DNA of 64,000 nucleotides from Streptomyces sp. NBC_00457 (GCF_036014015.1 NZ_CP107905.1:4774001-4838000), one strand, 5' to 3'; counted from the first letter of the stretch, positions 43,342 through 53,252 are shown. Notes: generated by a model from the letters alone, not told the origin. Made by a program: numbers and translations.

Positions 43342-45099
43342 ATGGCCCCGGTCACGTCCCTCACCGCTTCCGTCAACCAGCGCCTCGCGTCCGCCCTCTC
43401 GGCAACCCTGCCGGAGGCCGGCTCCGTCGACCCGCTACTGCGACGCAGCGACCGGGCCGATTTCCAGGCCAACGGCATCCTCGCCCTGGCGAAGAAGGCG
43501 AAGTCGAACCCGAGGGAGCTGGCAACGCAGGTCGTCGCCAACATCACCACCGGCGACGTGATCAAGGACGTCGAGGTCTCCGGCCCCGGCTTCCTGAACA
43601 TCACGATCACCGACAAGGCGATCACCGACAACCTCGCGCAGCGCTACGCGGACCCCGACCGTCTCGGCGTCCCCCCCAAGGAGAACGCGGGCGTAACCGT
43701 CATCGACTACGCACAGCCGAACGTCGCCAAGGAGATGCACGTAGGCCACCTCCGCTCCGCGGTGATCGGCGACGCCCTCCGCGGCATGATCGACTTCACC
43801 GGCGAGAAGACGATCGGCCGGCATCACATCGGCGACTGGGGCACCCAGTTCGGCATGCTCATCCAGTACCTGATCGAGAACCCGGGTGAGCTGGCCCCGC
43901 CGTCCGAGGTGGACGGCGAGGAGGCGATGAGCAACCTGAACCGGGTCTACAAGGCGTCGCGCGCGGTCTTCGACTCGGACGACGACTTCAAGGAGCGGGC
44001 GCGGAAGAGGGTCGTCGCCCTGCAGTCCGGCGACAAGGAGACGCTCGACCTGTGGCAGCAGTTCGTGGACGAGTCGAAGGTCTACTTCTACTCGGTCTTC
44101 GAGAAGCTGGACATGGAGGTCCGGGACGACGAGATCGTCGGCGAGTCGGCGTACAACGACCTGATGCCGGAGACGGCGAGGCTGCTGGAGGAGACCGGAG
44201 TCGCCGTGCGGTCCGAGGGCGCGCTCGTCGTGTTCTTCGACGAGATCCGCGGCAAGGACGACCAGCCGGTGCCGCTGATCGTGCAGAAGGCGGACGGCGG
44301 CTTCGGCTACGCGGCGAGCGACCTCTCCGCGATCCGGAACCGCGTCTTCGACCTGCACGCGACGACGCTGCTCTACGTCGTGGACGTACGCCAGTCCCTG
44401 CACTTCAAGATGGTCTTCGAGACGGCCCGCCGGGCGGGCTGGCTCACCGAGCACGTCACCGCGCACAACATGGGCTACGGCACGGTGCTGGGCGCGGACG
44501 GCAAGCCGTTCAAGACGCGTGCGGGTGAGACGGTGAAGCTGGAGGACCTCCTCGACGAGGCGGTCCAGCGGGCCGCCGAGGTCGTACGGGAGAAGGCGCA
44601 GGACCTCACCGAGGACGAGATCCAGGAGCGGGCCACTCAGGTCGGCATCGGCGCCGTGAAGTACGCGGATCTGTCGACGTCCCCGAACAGGGACTACAAG
44701 TTCGACCTGGACCAGATGGTCTCGCTGAACGGCGACACGTCCGTCTACCTCCAGTACGCGTACGCCCGTATCCAGTCGATCCTCCGCAAGGCGGGAGACG
44801 TACGACCGTCCGCGCACCCCGAACTCGAACTCGCCCCGGCGGAGCGCGAGCTGGGCCTGCACCTGGACGCGTTCGGCGACACGGTCTTCGAGGCGGCGGC
44901 GGAGTATGCACCGCACAAGCTGGCCGCCTACCTGTACCAACTGGCGTCGCTCTACACGTCGTTCTACGACAAGTGCCCGGTCCTGAAGGCCGACACCCCG
45001 GAACAGACAGAGAACCGCCTGTTCCTGTGCGACCTCACGGCCCGCACCCTCCACCAGGGCATGGCGCTGCTGGGCATCAGGACGCCCGAGCGGCTCTGA
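43342..45099 (+). CDS. argS: Arginyl-tRNA synthetase
   Basis: 585 residues. The N-terminal ArgRS-specific domain is followed by the HIGH-type motif in [18 protein letters not shown] (about 130-147) and [14 protein letters not shown]. The DALR-type anticodon-binding domain is at the C-terminus ([17 protein letters not shown], then [23 protein letters not shown]). Full length for the family. Its 5' gap from lysS is 220 bases. Confidence 0.97.
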   Translation: MAPVTSLTASVNQRLASALSATLPEAGSVDPLLRRSDRADFQANGILALAKKAKSNPRELATQVVANITTGDVIKDVEVSGPGFLNITITDKAITDNLAQRYADPDRLGVPPKENAGVTVIDYAQPNVAKEMHVGHLRSAVIGDALRGMIDFTGEKTIGRHHIGDWGTQFGMLIQYLIENPGELAPPSEVDGEEAMSNLNRVYKASRAVFDSDDDFKERARKRVVALQSGDKETLDLWQQFVDESKVYFYSVFEKLDMEVRDDEIVGESAYNDLMPETARLLEETGVAVRSEGALVVFFDEIRGKDDQPVPLIVQKADGGFGYAASDLSAIRNRVFDLHATTLLYVVDVRQSLHFKMVFETARRAGWLTEHVTAHNMGYGTVLGADGKPFKTRAGETVKLEDLLDEAVQRAAEVVREKAQDLTEDEIQERATQVGIGAVKYADLSTSPNRDYKFDLDQMVSLNGDTSVYLQYAYARIQSILRKAGDVRPSAHPELELAPAERELGLHLDAFGDTVFEAAAEYAPHKLAAYLYQLASLYTSFYDKCPVLKADTPEQTENRLFLCDLTARTLHQGMALLGIRTPERL

Positions 45100-45114
45100 C
45101 GCTGACGTACGGAC

Positions 45115-45148
45115 GGCGGGCGGTCATTGCCCTTGGTGACCGCCCGCC
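45115..45148. terminator. Terminator between argS and the kinase gene
   Basis: GGCGGGCGGTCA (45115-45126) pairs perfectly with TGACCGCCCGCC (45137-45148), with a 10-base loop. It overlaps the last codons of the convergent kinase gene. Confidence 0.75.
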
Positions 45149-46866
45149 TTCAACTCGTCGTAGAGCTTGTCCACGGCGGAGAGGCGCCTCAACGCCTCCT
45201 CGTAGGTGTACATGAGGTCGGACATGTACCAGTTGACCCTGCTCTGGTCGTAGCCCTTCTTGACCACCGCGAACCCGTGCACGTCATTTGCTCCGCGCCA
45301 TTGCTTGAGGTGAGCCGTGGCAAAGGCGGCGTTCACCCCGGCTCGATGGACCGCGTCGGCGATCAGGCCCGCCGCCGTCTCGGGAACCATCTCCGTGATC
45401 GCCGCCTCCACGACGGCGGCGCGACGCAGCGCCCGGTCGATGTCCGCCGTGATCACGGCGACACGTTCATGCACCTCCTCGACGGAGTAGCCGCGACGGG
45501 CGATGGTGAAGCCCCGGGCCGCCGTGTCCGGGGCCTGTGCGGCGTCACCGGCCGGGAGGAACAGGGGGGCCGGGACACCGGGCTGAGCATCGCTCCCGGC
45601 CCGACCGGGAGCCTGCTGCGCCAGCACACCGGCGAGCAGCCTCTTGTTGCCCGCTTCGAGCCTGGCCAGCGCAGCCTCGTTGTCGGCCAGCAGAGCATCG
45701 TTCTCGGCAGCCAGCCTGGCCAGCTCATCGTTGCCGTCTTTCAGCCTCGCCGGCCGTTCTCCGACGTCCGCGTCGACCATCCCGTTCCCGGCCTCCGCCT
45801 TGACCCGATCGGCATCCGCGCGAGCCGCCCGCAGCAGTTGCTCCGCGTCCGCGCGAGCCGCCCGCAACAGCCCCTCGGCCTCCGCGCGCACGGAGGCCCC
45901 CTCGCCCTCCGCCCGCTCCCACACCTCCCACGCTTTCGTCAGCAACCGCCCCGCGAGCGAGTCCCCGTGCCCCGGTCCGAGCGCGTCCAGCGGCTTGCTG
46001 TCGGGCAGCGCGACGGCATGCTCGAACAGCACGGTGCTCAGGGCGTCGTGGACGACGGCCGCGTCCTGCGGCCGGCTGTCGGGGTCTTTCGCGAGCAGGC
46101 TCATGAGCAGGTCGTCCAGGCCCCCGGGCAGGCCCGCGACGAGCGAGCTCGGGGCGACCGGGGTGTCCTCCATCTGCATCCGCAGTACGGCCCACTGGAC
46201 ATCGCTGGTGAAGGGCGGACGGCCGGTCACCGCGTGGTAGAGCAGACAGCCCAGGGAGTACAGATCGCTGCGATGGTCGATCGCGCGGGCTCCCATGGCC
46301 TGTTCCGGAGACATGTACGGCGGCGAGCCGAGCGGCGTACCCGTCACCGTGAGTTCGCGGGCGCCGATGGTCTCCCCCATGAACTTCGCGACCCCGAAGT
46401 CCAGGACCTTCACCGTCCCCGAGGAAGTGAGGAGCACGTTCGCGGGCTTGATGTCGCGGTGGACGACGCCCTGGCTGTGCGCGGCGTGCAGCGCCTCGGC
46501 GATCTGTGCGCTCCAGCCGACGGCGAGCGTCCAGGGCGGTGTGGACTCGTTCAACTGCCTGTGGAGAGGCACTCCGTGCACGAGTTCCATCACCAGGAAG
46601 AGGGTCTGGCGCCCGTTGACCGACACCTCACCCCAATCGTGCACGGTCACGATGTTCTGGTGGGACAGCCGCCCCGCCAGCTGCACTTCGCGCTGGAACC
46701 GGGCCTGCGTCTCCGACTCGTCCATCCCGTACTGCGGATGAACCACCTTGACCGCGACATCCCGCCGCATCCGCTCGTCCTGAGCCGCCCAGACCTGCCC
46801 CATGCCGCCCGCACCCAGCAACTGGCCGATCCGGAACCGCCCGGCGAGAAGTTCGCCGCCCTGCAC
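45124..46866 (-). CDS. Ser/Thr protein kinase with coiled coil and DivIVA-like motifs
   Basis: 580 residues. The Hanks-type kinase domain covers about 11-280: Gly loop GAGGMG (18-23), Lys40, HRD (136-138), DFG (156-158), SPE (186-188). All catalytic residues are present. No transmembrane helix follows, unlike PknB. About 310-415 is an Ala/Glu/Arg-rich coiled coil with a twice-repeated LLRAARADA. Two DivIVA-like motifs follow: GFTIARRGYSVEEV (452-465) and GFAVVKKGYDQSRV (531-544). It is the last gene of a module with a P-loop ATPase and may act in polar growth or a stress response; this is inference. Confidence 0.87.
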   Translation of the reverse strand: MQGGELLAGRFRIGQLLGAGGMGQVWAAQDERMRRDVAVKVVHPQYGMDESETQARFQREVQLAGRLSHQNIVTVHDWGEVSVNGRQTLFLVMELVHGVPLHRQLNESTPPWTLAVGWSAQIAEALHAAHSQGVVHRDIKPANVLLTSSGTVKVLDFGVAKFMGETIGARELTVTGTPLGSPPYMSPEQAMGARAIDHRSDLYSLGCLLYHAVTGRPPFTSDVQWAVLRMQMEDTPVAPSSLVAGLPGGLDDLLMSLLAKDPDSRPQDAAVVHDALSTVLFEHAVALPDSKPLDALGPGHGDSLAGRLLTKAWEVWERAEGEGASVRAEAEGLLRAARADAEQLLRAARADADRVKAEAGNGMVDADVGERPARLKDGNDELARLAAENDALLADNEAALARLEAGNKRLLAGVLAQQAPGRAGSDAQPGVPAPLFLPAGDAAQAPDTAARGFTIARRGYSVEEVHERVAVITADIDRALRRAAVVEAAITEMVPETAAGLIADAVHRAGVNAAFATAHLKQWRGANDVHGFAVVKKGYDQSRVNWYMSDLMYTYEEALRRLSAVDKLYDELKAGGHQGQ

Positions 46867-46915
46867 GTGTGACCTCCCAAGCCGCGTTCCCGCCGCTCAC
46901 TGTTTCCGACGTGGC

Positions 46916-48835
46916 TCAGCTTCCCGACGAGTTGCCCGAGCTTCCGTACGACCCGCCCGCCTGCCGCCGCAGCCGCCGCGCCTCCTCCTCGATGCGGCGT
47001 ACGACATCGCCCGCGCCCGCGGTGTCGTCCAGCCCGCTGGCGAGGAGCTGCGCGGCGAGAGTGTCGAAGTAGTGGGCGGTGACCAGAAGCCGGTCCTCCA
47101 GGTCGAAGGTCGACCTGGCGTTCAACGGGACGTTGTTGGCCTCGTCGAGAACCCGGTTGATCTGCCGACTGATCTCGTCCTGGGCGTCCTGGGCCAGGTC
47201 CACGGCCCGCCCGGTCTGGGCGAGGATGGAGTGGCAGGAGCGCCGCAGTTCCTGGACCAGTCGGTGGTCGCGGGTCGGAGTGGTCAGCCCGGTGACGTCG
47301 GCCCCCTGGAAGGTGCCCTGGACGACGCGGGGGAGGTCCATGTCAAAGGCCCCCCCGGCGAAGTGCCGCAGGTCGATAGCGCTGGTCGCCCCGAGCGCTG
47401 TCCGGAAGCAGGGATGGACGTGGAACTCCGTCTCGTGCGCCTGCACGGGCAGGTCGTCGTCCCCGGCGAACACCACGTCGTTGCCGCGGCGCACCCCGAG
47501 GAAGCCCACCGCGTAGAGGACGTCGACGATGCCGGAAAGCGTGAGCGCGTCGGCGTACGCCGGGAACAGCCGGTGCAGTGACTCGGCCGCCGCGTCGAAC
47601 CGGCTGCCGAGGGCGGCACGCGTCACCACGTACCCCGTGTTCTGAAAGAGCGGGAAGAGATGCTTCAGGAAGGGATGCGCGACCAGATACTCCAGCGCCA
47701 GATCCTTCAGCTTCCAGTCGGAGAACTGCCGCCCCGCCTGCAGCACATCCCCCTCCGTGATCCGCTCCCGCCCATGGATCAACCAGGCGGTCTCCTGGCA
47801 GAGGTTGAGGAACTGGATGGCGTCCCGCGGCCGGGGCAGACACCGCCGGAACAGATAGCTCGCGGTCTCCTCCCCCTCCACCACCGCCGGAAACAGCTCT
47901 CCCCACAGCAGCTCGGCCGTCATCTCGGCCCCCACGGAGGCCCGCGCCCGAGCCAGCGCGAGATCCCGCAACGCCTGCTCGGTCCACGTGATCCGCAGCT
48001 CGTCCCCGCGGAACTTGTCGCCCTCCCCGAAGGACAGCGAGTCGTAGATATCGGCGCGCAGAAACAGCAGGAACCGCACGGCACCGCCGTACAGACTCGC
48101 TGCGTGCTTCGCGGCGAGCAGCAGCCCGATCACCATGGAGTTGCTGTCCGACTCGGCGGACCACACCTGCTCCAGCTGGTCGACCATGAGCAGCAGCGGC
48201 CCGTGCTCACCGGCGCAGCCGAGGTCGGTGAAGGCCTTGGCCACGCCCTGCTCGACGACCTCCAGCTGCCGGGCGGCCTGCGCGCCCTCCGACGGGGCCT
48301 GCGCGAGGTCGAGCCCCGCCTTGACCCCGAACGCCTCCAGGGACAGCGAGGTCTGCAGTCCCCGTGCCCCCTGCGCGAGCCGGTCACCGAGCCGCCCGCC
48401 GGCCGACTCCCCGTTCTGCTTCAGGAACCGCGCCAGCGCCTTCACGGAGTCGGGCTTGCGCCGGTGTGCGTCCTTGGCGTGTGTCACCAGGTGGCGAGCG
48501 GCATGTACGGCGAACAGATACCGCCAGATCAACGACTTCGCCGAGTCCCCCGGCAGCCCCTGCAACTCGAACCGCCGGATCTCCTCCCCGGCGGTCTCGT
48601 CGGGGGTCACCAGCACGGTCCCGGCATGCTGCCCGCCGTCCGCCGACAGCTGCATGCAGATCGCGCTCTTGCCGGACCCCTTGCGCCCGATGATCAGCAT
48701 CTTCCGCCCGGACAGCGCCGCGCGATAGGCCGCGTTGGGCAGAAACCCGCCGCGCAGCAACAGCCCTTCGGTCACATCCCGTTCGGCATCCTCACGCCCG
48801 AAGTGCAGCCGCGCGAGTACGGGCCCGTCAGCCAT
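46916..48835 (-). CDS. Large P-loop ATPase (Sll1717-like)
   Basis: 639 residues. Walker A is GRKGSGKS (50-57) and Walker B is LLLMVDQLEQVW (215-226). Further marks are FLLFLRADIYDSL (sensor-like Arg) and LPRPRDAIQFLNLC, typical of STAND/AAA-like signalling ATPases. The C-terminal 250 residues contain no recognised domain. I recall relatives annotated as the Sll1717 P-loop ATPase family. It overlaps the upstream ATP-binding gene by 64 bases and lies 49 bases before the kinase gene. AGGGGGA precedes the ATG. Confidence 0.8.
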   Translation of the reverse strand: MADGPVLARLHFGREDAERDVTEGLLLRGGFLPNAAYRAALSGRKMLIIGRKGSGKSAICMQLSADGGQHAGTVLVTPDETAGEEIRRFELQGLPGDSAKSLIWRYLFAVHAARHLVTHAKDAHRRKPDSVKALARFLKQNGESAGGRLGDRLAQGARGLQTSLSLEAFGVKAGLDLAQAPSEGAQAARQLEVVEQGVAKAFTDLGCAGEHGPLLLMVDQLEQVWSAESDSNSMVIGLLLAAKHAASLYGGAVRFLLFLRADIYDSLSFGEGDKFRGDELRITWTEQALRDLALARARASVGAEMTAELLWGELFPAVVEGEETASYLFRRCLPRPRDAIQFLNLCQETAWLIHGRERITEGDVLQAGRQFSDWKLKDLALEYLVAHPFLKHLFPLFQNTGYVVTRAALGSRFDAAAESLHRLFPAYADALTLSGIVDVLYAVGFLGVRRGNDVVFAGDDDLPVQAHETEFHVHPCFRTALGATSAIDLRHFAGGAFDMDLPRVVQGTFQGADVTGLTTPTRDHRLVQELRRSCHSILAQTGRAVDLAQDAQDEISRQINRVLDEANNVPLNARSTFDLEDRLLVTAHYFDTLAAQLLASGLDDTAGAGDVVRRIEEEARRLRRQAGGSYGSSGNSSGS

Positions 48836-49293
48836 CCCGTCCCCCTATGTGTCGCCCCGTAGGCCGACACGGTATCGGCACCGCCCACCGTCACGGGACA
48901 GACGAACTCACACCACACCACTTTCCCCAACTCGCGTTCACGCACCCCCCATCCATCACTCAACGCGGCGACGAGCACGAGTCCCCGCCCACCCTCGTCG
49001 CGCTGCTCCACGACACGCGGCGCACCACCCCCGCTGTCGTGCACCTCGACCCCCACCACGCGCCCGTCGTACCGCAGGAACAGCAGCAACTGCCGCCCGG
49101 GCGGAACGCCGTGCATCAACGCGTTGGTCACCAGCTCGCTCACACAGAGCAGTACGTCGTCCGCGCACGGGCTTCCTTCGAGCCCCCACCCGGCAAGGGT
49201 CTCGGCCGCGAACCGCCGTGCGGCGGGCACGGATCGCCGGTCACGGGGGAAGAACTTCTGGCGCAGCGGCGGGAGTTGGATCGTCTCGTTCAC
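48772..49293 (-). CDS. RsbW-like ATP-binding protein (GHKL fold)
   Basis: 173 residues. A histidine-kinase-like ATPase domain without a kinase H-box: N-box VLLCVSELVTNALMHG (about 47-62), G1 EVHDSGGGAP, G2 EGGRGLVLVAALSDGWG. In Streptomyces such proteins are anti-sigma-like regulators, often beside XRE/DUF397 pairs, as here. About 21 codons overlap the ATPase gene downstream. The last 30 residues extend beyond the usual family end. Confidence 0.86.
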   Translation of the reverse strand: MNETIQLPPLRQKFFPRDRRSVPAARRFAAETLAGWGLEGSPCADDVLLCVSELVTNALMHGVPPGRQLLLFLRYDGRVVGVEVHDSGGGAPRVVEQRDEGGRGLVLVAALSDGWGVRERELGKVVWCEFVCPVTVGGADTVSAYGATHRGTGWLTGPYSRGCTSGVRMPNGM

Positions 49294-49406
49294 GAGACGA
49301 GAGTTGCGGAGAGTGACTAGCGTTGATCACCCGGTGAACCCGTACGGATTTTTTGTACGGGCTCGTACCCGGTGACGTACGTGTGCCCTGGGGGATTGAG
49401 ACCAGC

Positions 49407-50234
49407 ATGAGCGCGAAGAGGCCGCCGCGGCCGAAGAACCTGACGTCGATGAAGATGCTCGGCAAGCAACTGGGCGCGGCGCGTCGTGTCGCTGGCTACA
49501 CCCAGAGTGCGCTGGGCGACCGCGTCAAGCTGGACGAGGAGACGATCGCGTCGATCGAACAGGGCCGGAGGTCTCTGAAACCGGACCTGGCGGCGCTGTT
49601 GGACGACATCCTCCAGACGAAGGGGATGCTGTCGGTGGGCGTGGCGAACCTGCCGGAGATCGACCAGTTCCCGATGTGGGCGGAGCTGTATATGCAGCAT
49701 GAGCGGGAGGCGATTGCGCTGTCGTGGTACGACAACGCGGTCGTCCCCGGCCTGCTACAGACCAGGGCGTACGCCCACGCTCTGCTGAGCGGGCGTGTCC
49801 CGGCCTACGAAGCGGACGAGCTGGAGACCAAGGTCACCGCTCGTATCGAGCGCCGCGAGATCCTGCACCGCAAGGTTCCGCCGACCCTGAGCTTCGTGGT
49901 CTGGGAGCCGGCACTTCTCATGCCCACTGGAGGGAGCGAGGTCCACCTCGAACAGCTGCGCTTCCTGCGCGAGTGCTCCGAACTCCCTTGCCTGTCACTG
50001 CAGATCCTGCCGCTGAACCGTACGTCTCACGCGGGAGACGCGGGCCCGTTCATCCTCGTCGAGACGCCCGACCACCAGCACCTCGCTTACACCGAGTCGC
50101 AGCGCGGCAGCCAGTGGGTCTCCAACCCGGATGAGGTGTCCATCCTGGCGCGCAAGTATGCGATGCTGCGGACGCAGGCCCTCACCATCGAGGAGTCAAG
50201 AAGCCTGCTGGATCGTCTGCTAGGAGAGCCATGA
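49407..50234 (+). CDS. XRE-family regulator with DUF5753 domain (WhiJ-like)
   Basis: 275 residues. N-terminal HTH (MLGKQLGAARRVAGYTQSALGDRVKLDEETIASIEQGRR, about 16-54), then the DUF5753 region (YDNAVVPGLLQTRAYAHALL, EPALLMPTGG, LPLNRTSHAGDAGPF, YTESQRGSQWV). Such proteins act with DUF397 and RsbW-like partners in development (WhiJ type). The start is the ATG at MSAKRPP. Its stop overlaps the DUF397 start by 4 bases. Confidence 0.92.
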   Translation: MSAKRPPRPKNLTSMKMLGKQLGAARRVAGYTQSALGDRVKLDEETIASIEQGRRSLKPDLAALLDDILQTKGMLSVGVANLPEIDQFPMWAELYMQHEREAIALSWYDNAVVPGLLQTRAYAHALLSGRVPAYEADELETKVTARIERREILHRKVPPTLSFVVWEPALLMPTGGSEVHLEQLRFLRECSELPCLSLQILPLNRTSHAGDAGPFILVETPDHQHLAYTESQRGSQWVSNPDEVSILARKYAMLRTQALTIEESRSLLDRLLGEP

Positions 50235-50428
50235 GCACCGCACTTCAGTGGTTCAAGTCGACCTACAGCAGCAGCGAAGGCGGCGCGTGCCTCGAAGTCG
50301 CCGTCTCCTGGCGCAAGTCCAGCCGCGCCATCCACATCCGCGACTCCAAGAACCCCGAGGAAAGCGGCCCCACTTTCACCGCCTCCCCCGAGGCCTGGGC
50401 CGCTTTCACCGCGTACGCGACCCGCTGA
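50231..50428 (+). CDS. DUF397 protein
   Basis: 65 residues. Family core WFKSTYSSSEGGACLEVAVSW (position 7 onwards) and HIRDSKNPEESGPTFTASPEAWAAF. It is a usual partner of XRE/DUF5753 regulators, with which it overlaps by ATGA, and may modulate their DNA binding. Confidence 0.93.
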   Translation: MSTALQWFKSTYSSSEGGACLEVAVSWRKSSRAIHIRDSKNPEESGPTFTASPEAWAAFTAYATR

Positions 50429-50437
50429 GCCGAAGCG

Positions 50438-50794
50438 TCAGGCGTGGGCCGGCGCGAACTTGGGGTTCGGGCCGTACTTGTTGGTGTCCTGGCCGTCCGC
50501 GCAGAGGAAGACCAGCATCACGATCAGGCCGACGAGCGGGACGATGCTGATGAGGACCCACCAGCCGGTGCGGCCGGTGTCGTGGAGCCGGCGGATCGTG
50601 ACACCCAGGCCCGGCAGGAACAGCGCGACGGTGAGGATGGGGACGAGGATGTTCGAACCGATGACGGCCATGTCGATGACCGACAGCACGATGGCGATGA
50701 CCATGTAGATCAGCGTGAACATCCAGTATTCCTTGCGGCGCGCACGCCCGTTGAACACCGCGTACTTCTTGAGAACGTCGACGAACCAGTTCAT
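50438..50794 (-). CDS. DUF805 membrane protein
   Basis: 118 residues. Three or four hydrophobic helices and the family block FNGRARRKEYWMFTLIYM, then GVTIRRLHDTGRTGWWVL. The ATG at MNWFVDV is preceded by GGGGGGA. Function unknown. It is convergent with the DUF397 gene, 9 bases away. Confidence 0.92.
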   Translation of the reverse strand: MNWFVDVLKKYAVFNGRARRKEYWMFTLIYMVIAIVLSVIDMAVIGSNILVPILTVALFLPGLGVTIRRLHDTGRTGWWVLISIVPLVGLIVMLVFLCADGQDTNKYGPNPKFAPAHA

Positions 50795-51075
50795 GTAAAT
50801 CCCCCCATGGGATCGATGCTTGAGCCTCACCGATCGGATCCGGCCAGAGGCAGAACGTACGGAGCTGACGGGTTCTCGTCAACGCGGTAGACGTCCCTGC
50901 TCAGCGGGGTGTTGGAGGCAAACCCAAAGGCGTATTCGGGGACAGAACCATCCAAGGTCACCGATGTTTCCGTCGCCCGCGCGCGAACCGTGTGCGATTC
51001 GTGTCCCGTCCTACGCCGCTTCGAGGCCGGAACGACCTCGAACCGTTGTCAGTGGTCGGCCTTACAGTCGGTGAC

Positions 51076-51891
51076 ATGGCGACACTTCCCAACCCGCTGC
51101 CCACGCTCGCGGCCGATCCGAGCGGTCGTGCGCTCGGGCTCACGCTTCCGCCGGGGCGACTGATCGACGCGACCGACGAAGGCCCCTGGCATGAGCCGTT
51201 GTTGTGGCATGCCGAGACGCCCGCGTCGGTGGGCGTCTGGACGAAACTGGGCGCACCGGCCGGACGGGCCGGGCTGCTGCCGGTGCTGATAGAGACCGGC
51301 GGGAGCCAAGGCGGCCCGGAGGACTGGAACTTGATGCCGGGAGAGGTGTCGTACCCGGGCGATCATGACGCGGACGAGGTGCTGGAGGAGCTCTGGGAGG
51401 ACTGCGAGGGAGAGGACGGCGAGGAGTGGCCGGGCCTAGCCGAAGTCCCCGAGCCCGCAGCCGACTCCACCGACGCCATCGAATCAGCCGAACCCGCCGC
51501 CGCCGAGATCGCGGACTCGCTCCTCCTCGCGGGCGGCGGCCCGTTCAAGGACCCGCACCTCGCCCTCGTCCCCGCGCGCCGCAGCGCGGACATACCGGCG
51601 GCGATCGGCTGGTCGGGCCCGGCGAACCACGAGGGCGACGTGGCCCGGCTGTGCGCCGTACTCCGCTCCTGGGAGGACCGCTTCGGCATACGGGTCGTGG
51701 CGCTCGGCTTCGACCACCTGCTGGTGTCCGTCGCGGCCCCGCCCTCGACCCAGGCCGACGCGGAGGCACTCGCCGCCGAGCACTTCGCGTTCTGCCCGGA
51801 CAACATCTGGCAGAGCAACGACACGACCCTGCGCGCCTACGCCGAGCACCGCCTCCTCAACCAACCGGCCTGGCACTTCTGGTGGGACTGA
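51076..51891 (+). CDS. DUF4253-domain protein
   Basis: 271 residues. The C-terminal half carries the DUF4253 core (LALVPARRSADIPAAIGW, then DVARLCAVLRSWEDRFGIRVV, HFAFCPDNIWQS). The N-terminal 130 residues form a separate acidic region (EVLEELWEDCEGEDGEEW). Function unknown; some relatives are linked to SUKH/immunity contexts, but no toxin gene is seen here. The start is the ATG at MATLPNPL. Confidence 0.85.
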   Translation: MATLPNPLPTLAADPSGRALGLTLPPGRLIDATDEGPWHEPLLWHAETPASVGVWTKLGAPAGRAGLLPVLIETGGSQGGPEDWNLMPGEVSYPGDHDADEVLEELWEDCEGEDGEEWPGLAEVPEPAADSTDAIESAEPAAAEIADSLLLAGGGPFKDPHLALVPARRSADIPAAIGWSGPANHEGDVARLCAVLRSWEDRFGIRVVALGFDHLLVSVAAPPSTQADAEALAAEHFAFCPDNIWQSNDTTLRAYAEHRLLNQPAWHFWWD

Positions 51892-51903
51892 TCATGCACT
51901 GAG

Positions 51904-52749
51904 TCACCCCAGCAGTGTCATGCTGCCGGGGGCGGCGATCAGGAACTCCTCGTCCAGGATCCGGCGTGCCTCCGCCTCGTCCGTCACCTCCCGCTCCGTC
52001 ACCGTGCCGTCGTCGGCGCGTGTCTCGGTGAGGAGGCGGCCATAGAGGTGGAGGTGGCGTTCGGCGGTGGTGCGCTGGACGTAGAGCTGCTGGGTGAAGG
52101 GAGAGCGCGGGTTCGTCGCGACATGCCAGTTGATGACCTCGAAGTCAGGCTTCTCGAACGGCTCCACGGTGAAGGCGTACTGGTCCGCCCAGCCCCCGGA
52201 CCGCTCCTCGATGGCCTGAAGCATCCACATCTCCAGCGGCCCCCGATGCGGCACCCACACCAGCCGGTGCCGCCGCCCGCCACCCCGGAACTCGGTGTCC
52301 GCCCGCAACGGCACCGGCTCGAGCAGCGCGCCGATCGCCCCGAAGCCGACGTCGGAGAGGTAGGGCTGCGGATCGCCCGGAGCCTCCACCAGCAGAGCCA
52401 TGTGGGTGCGAGGCCGGCTCTCGATGCGGTCCGCGCCGACGGCGACGCGGGCCGCCAGCCGGGTCATGCGGAAACCCAGCGCGTCCAGCGCGAGCGAGAA
52501 GAGGGTGTTGTGCTCGTAGCAGTAGCCACCGCGCCGGCTGTGGACCAGCTTGGCCATCAGGTCGACGGGGGCGAGGGAGGGCGCCGTACGACGCAGGGCG
52601 TCCAGGTTCTCGAACGGGATGCTCCGCGCATGCGCCAGATGCACACCTTTCAGCGTCGCCAGATCCGCCCGCCGCTCGCCCTCCCAGCCGATCCGCTTGA
52701 AGTACGCGTCGAGGTCGAATCCCGCGGATTCCACGATTGACTCGGACAT
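51904..52749 (-). CDS. Arylamine N-acetyltransferase
   Basis: 281 residues. It transfers acetyl from acetyl-CoA to arylamines or hydrazines. The catalytic triad is visible: Cys in RRGGYCYEHN (about 74), His in RPRTHMALLV (about 110), Asp in YLSDVGFG (about 128). The N-terminus IPFENLDAL is typical. The start ATG at MSESIVES follows a purine-rich stretch; the extension to 52932 is G/W/R-rich and rejected. Confidence 0.94.
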   Translation of the reverse strand: MSESIVESAGFDLDAYFKRIGWEGERRADLATLKGVHLAHARSIPFENLDALRRTAPSLAPVDLMAKLVHSRRGGYCYEHNTLFSLALDALGFRMTRLAARVAVGADRIESRPRTHMALLVEAPGDPQPYLSDVGFGAIGALLEPVPLRADTEFRGGGRRHRLVWVPHRGPLEMWMLQAIEERSGGWADQYAFTVEPFEKPDFEVINWHVATNPRSPFTQQLYVQRTTAERHLHLYGRLLTETRADDGTVTEREVTDEAEARRILDEEFLIAAPGSMTLLG

Positions 52750-53030
52750 GCCCCCACCGTAGGCACGCCACTCACCCCGAGGCCGCCGCCCCCGGCAGGA
52801 ACCGACGCCGGACTTTCGTCCTAGGCCCCCTAGCCCAGCCCAGCCCGGCCGGGACAGCGGACCAGCCCCCGATCCCCGTCCCGTGCCGCAGCCGAGGGAA
52901 AGACCATTCCCCCAGCTCAGAGGGCATCCCACCCCGTCCCGCGTCCCGAATCCCCCGGCGACCCTGGCGGTCGTGGCCGATCACCGCGCAAGCTGAAGCC
53001 TCCCGGAGACCCACGACCGAAAGGGCCACC

Positions 53031-53237
53031 ATGTCCGCACGCCTCGCCGCCGACCGAACCCGGCTGCTCGCCACGACGACGGCCGTACTCGCCGCACTCG
53101 TGCTCGCGGGTGCGCTCACAGGGTGCGAGGACGGCGAAGGCCTGCGCGACGAGGGCCCGTCGGCCACGACCAGCTCGACGACCTCCTCGACCCCACCCCC
53201 GGTGTCCCCCGCACCGACGACCGACCAGACCCACTAG
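53031..53237 (+). CDS. Very small lipoprotein
   Basis: 68 residues. Basic N-terminus, hydrophobic helix and lipobox GALTGCE (about 28-34), then a Ser/Thr/Pro-rich tail of about 30 residues and no folded domain. It is convergent with the HTH membrane gene. No family recognised. Confidence 0.6.
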   Translation: MSARLAADRTRLLATTTAVLAALVLAGALTGCEDGEGLRDEGPSATTSSTTSSTPPPVSPAPTTDQTH

Positions 53238-53252
53238 GCCCCCTAGAACCCC

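Noticed and set aside
51076..51891. DUF4253 gene as part of a toxin-immunity pair
   Set aside because: No polymorphic toxin gene is adjacent, and the neighbours are a DUF805 protein and an arylamine acetyltransferase.
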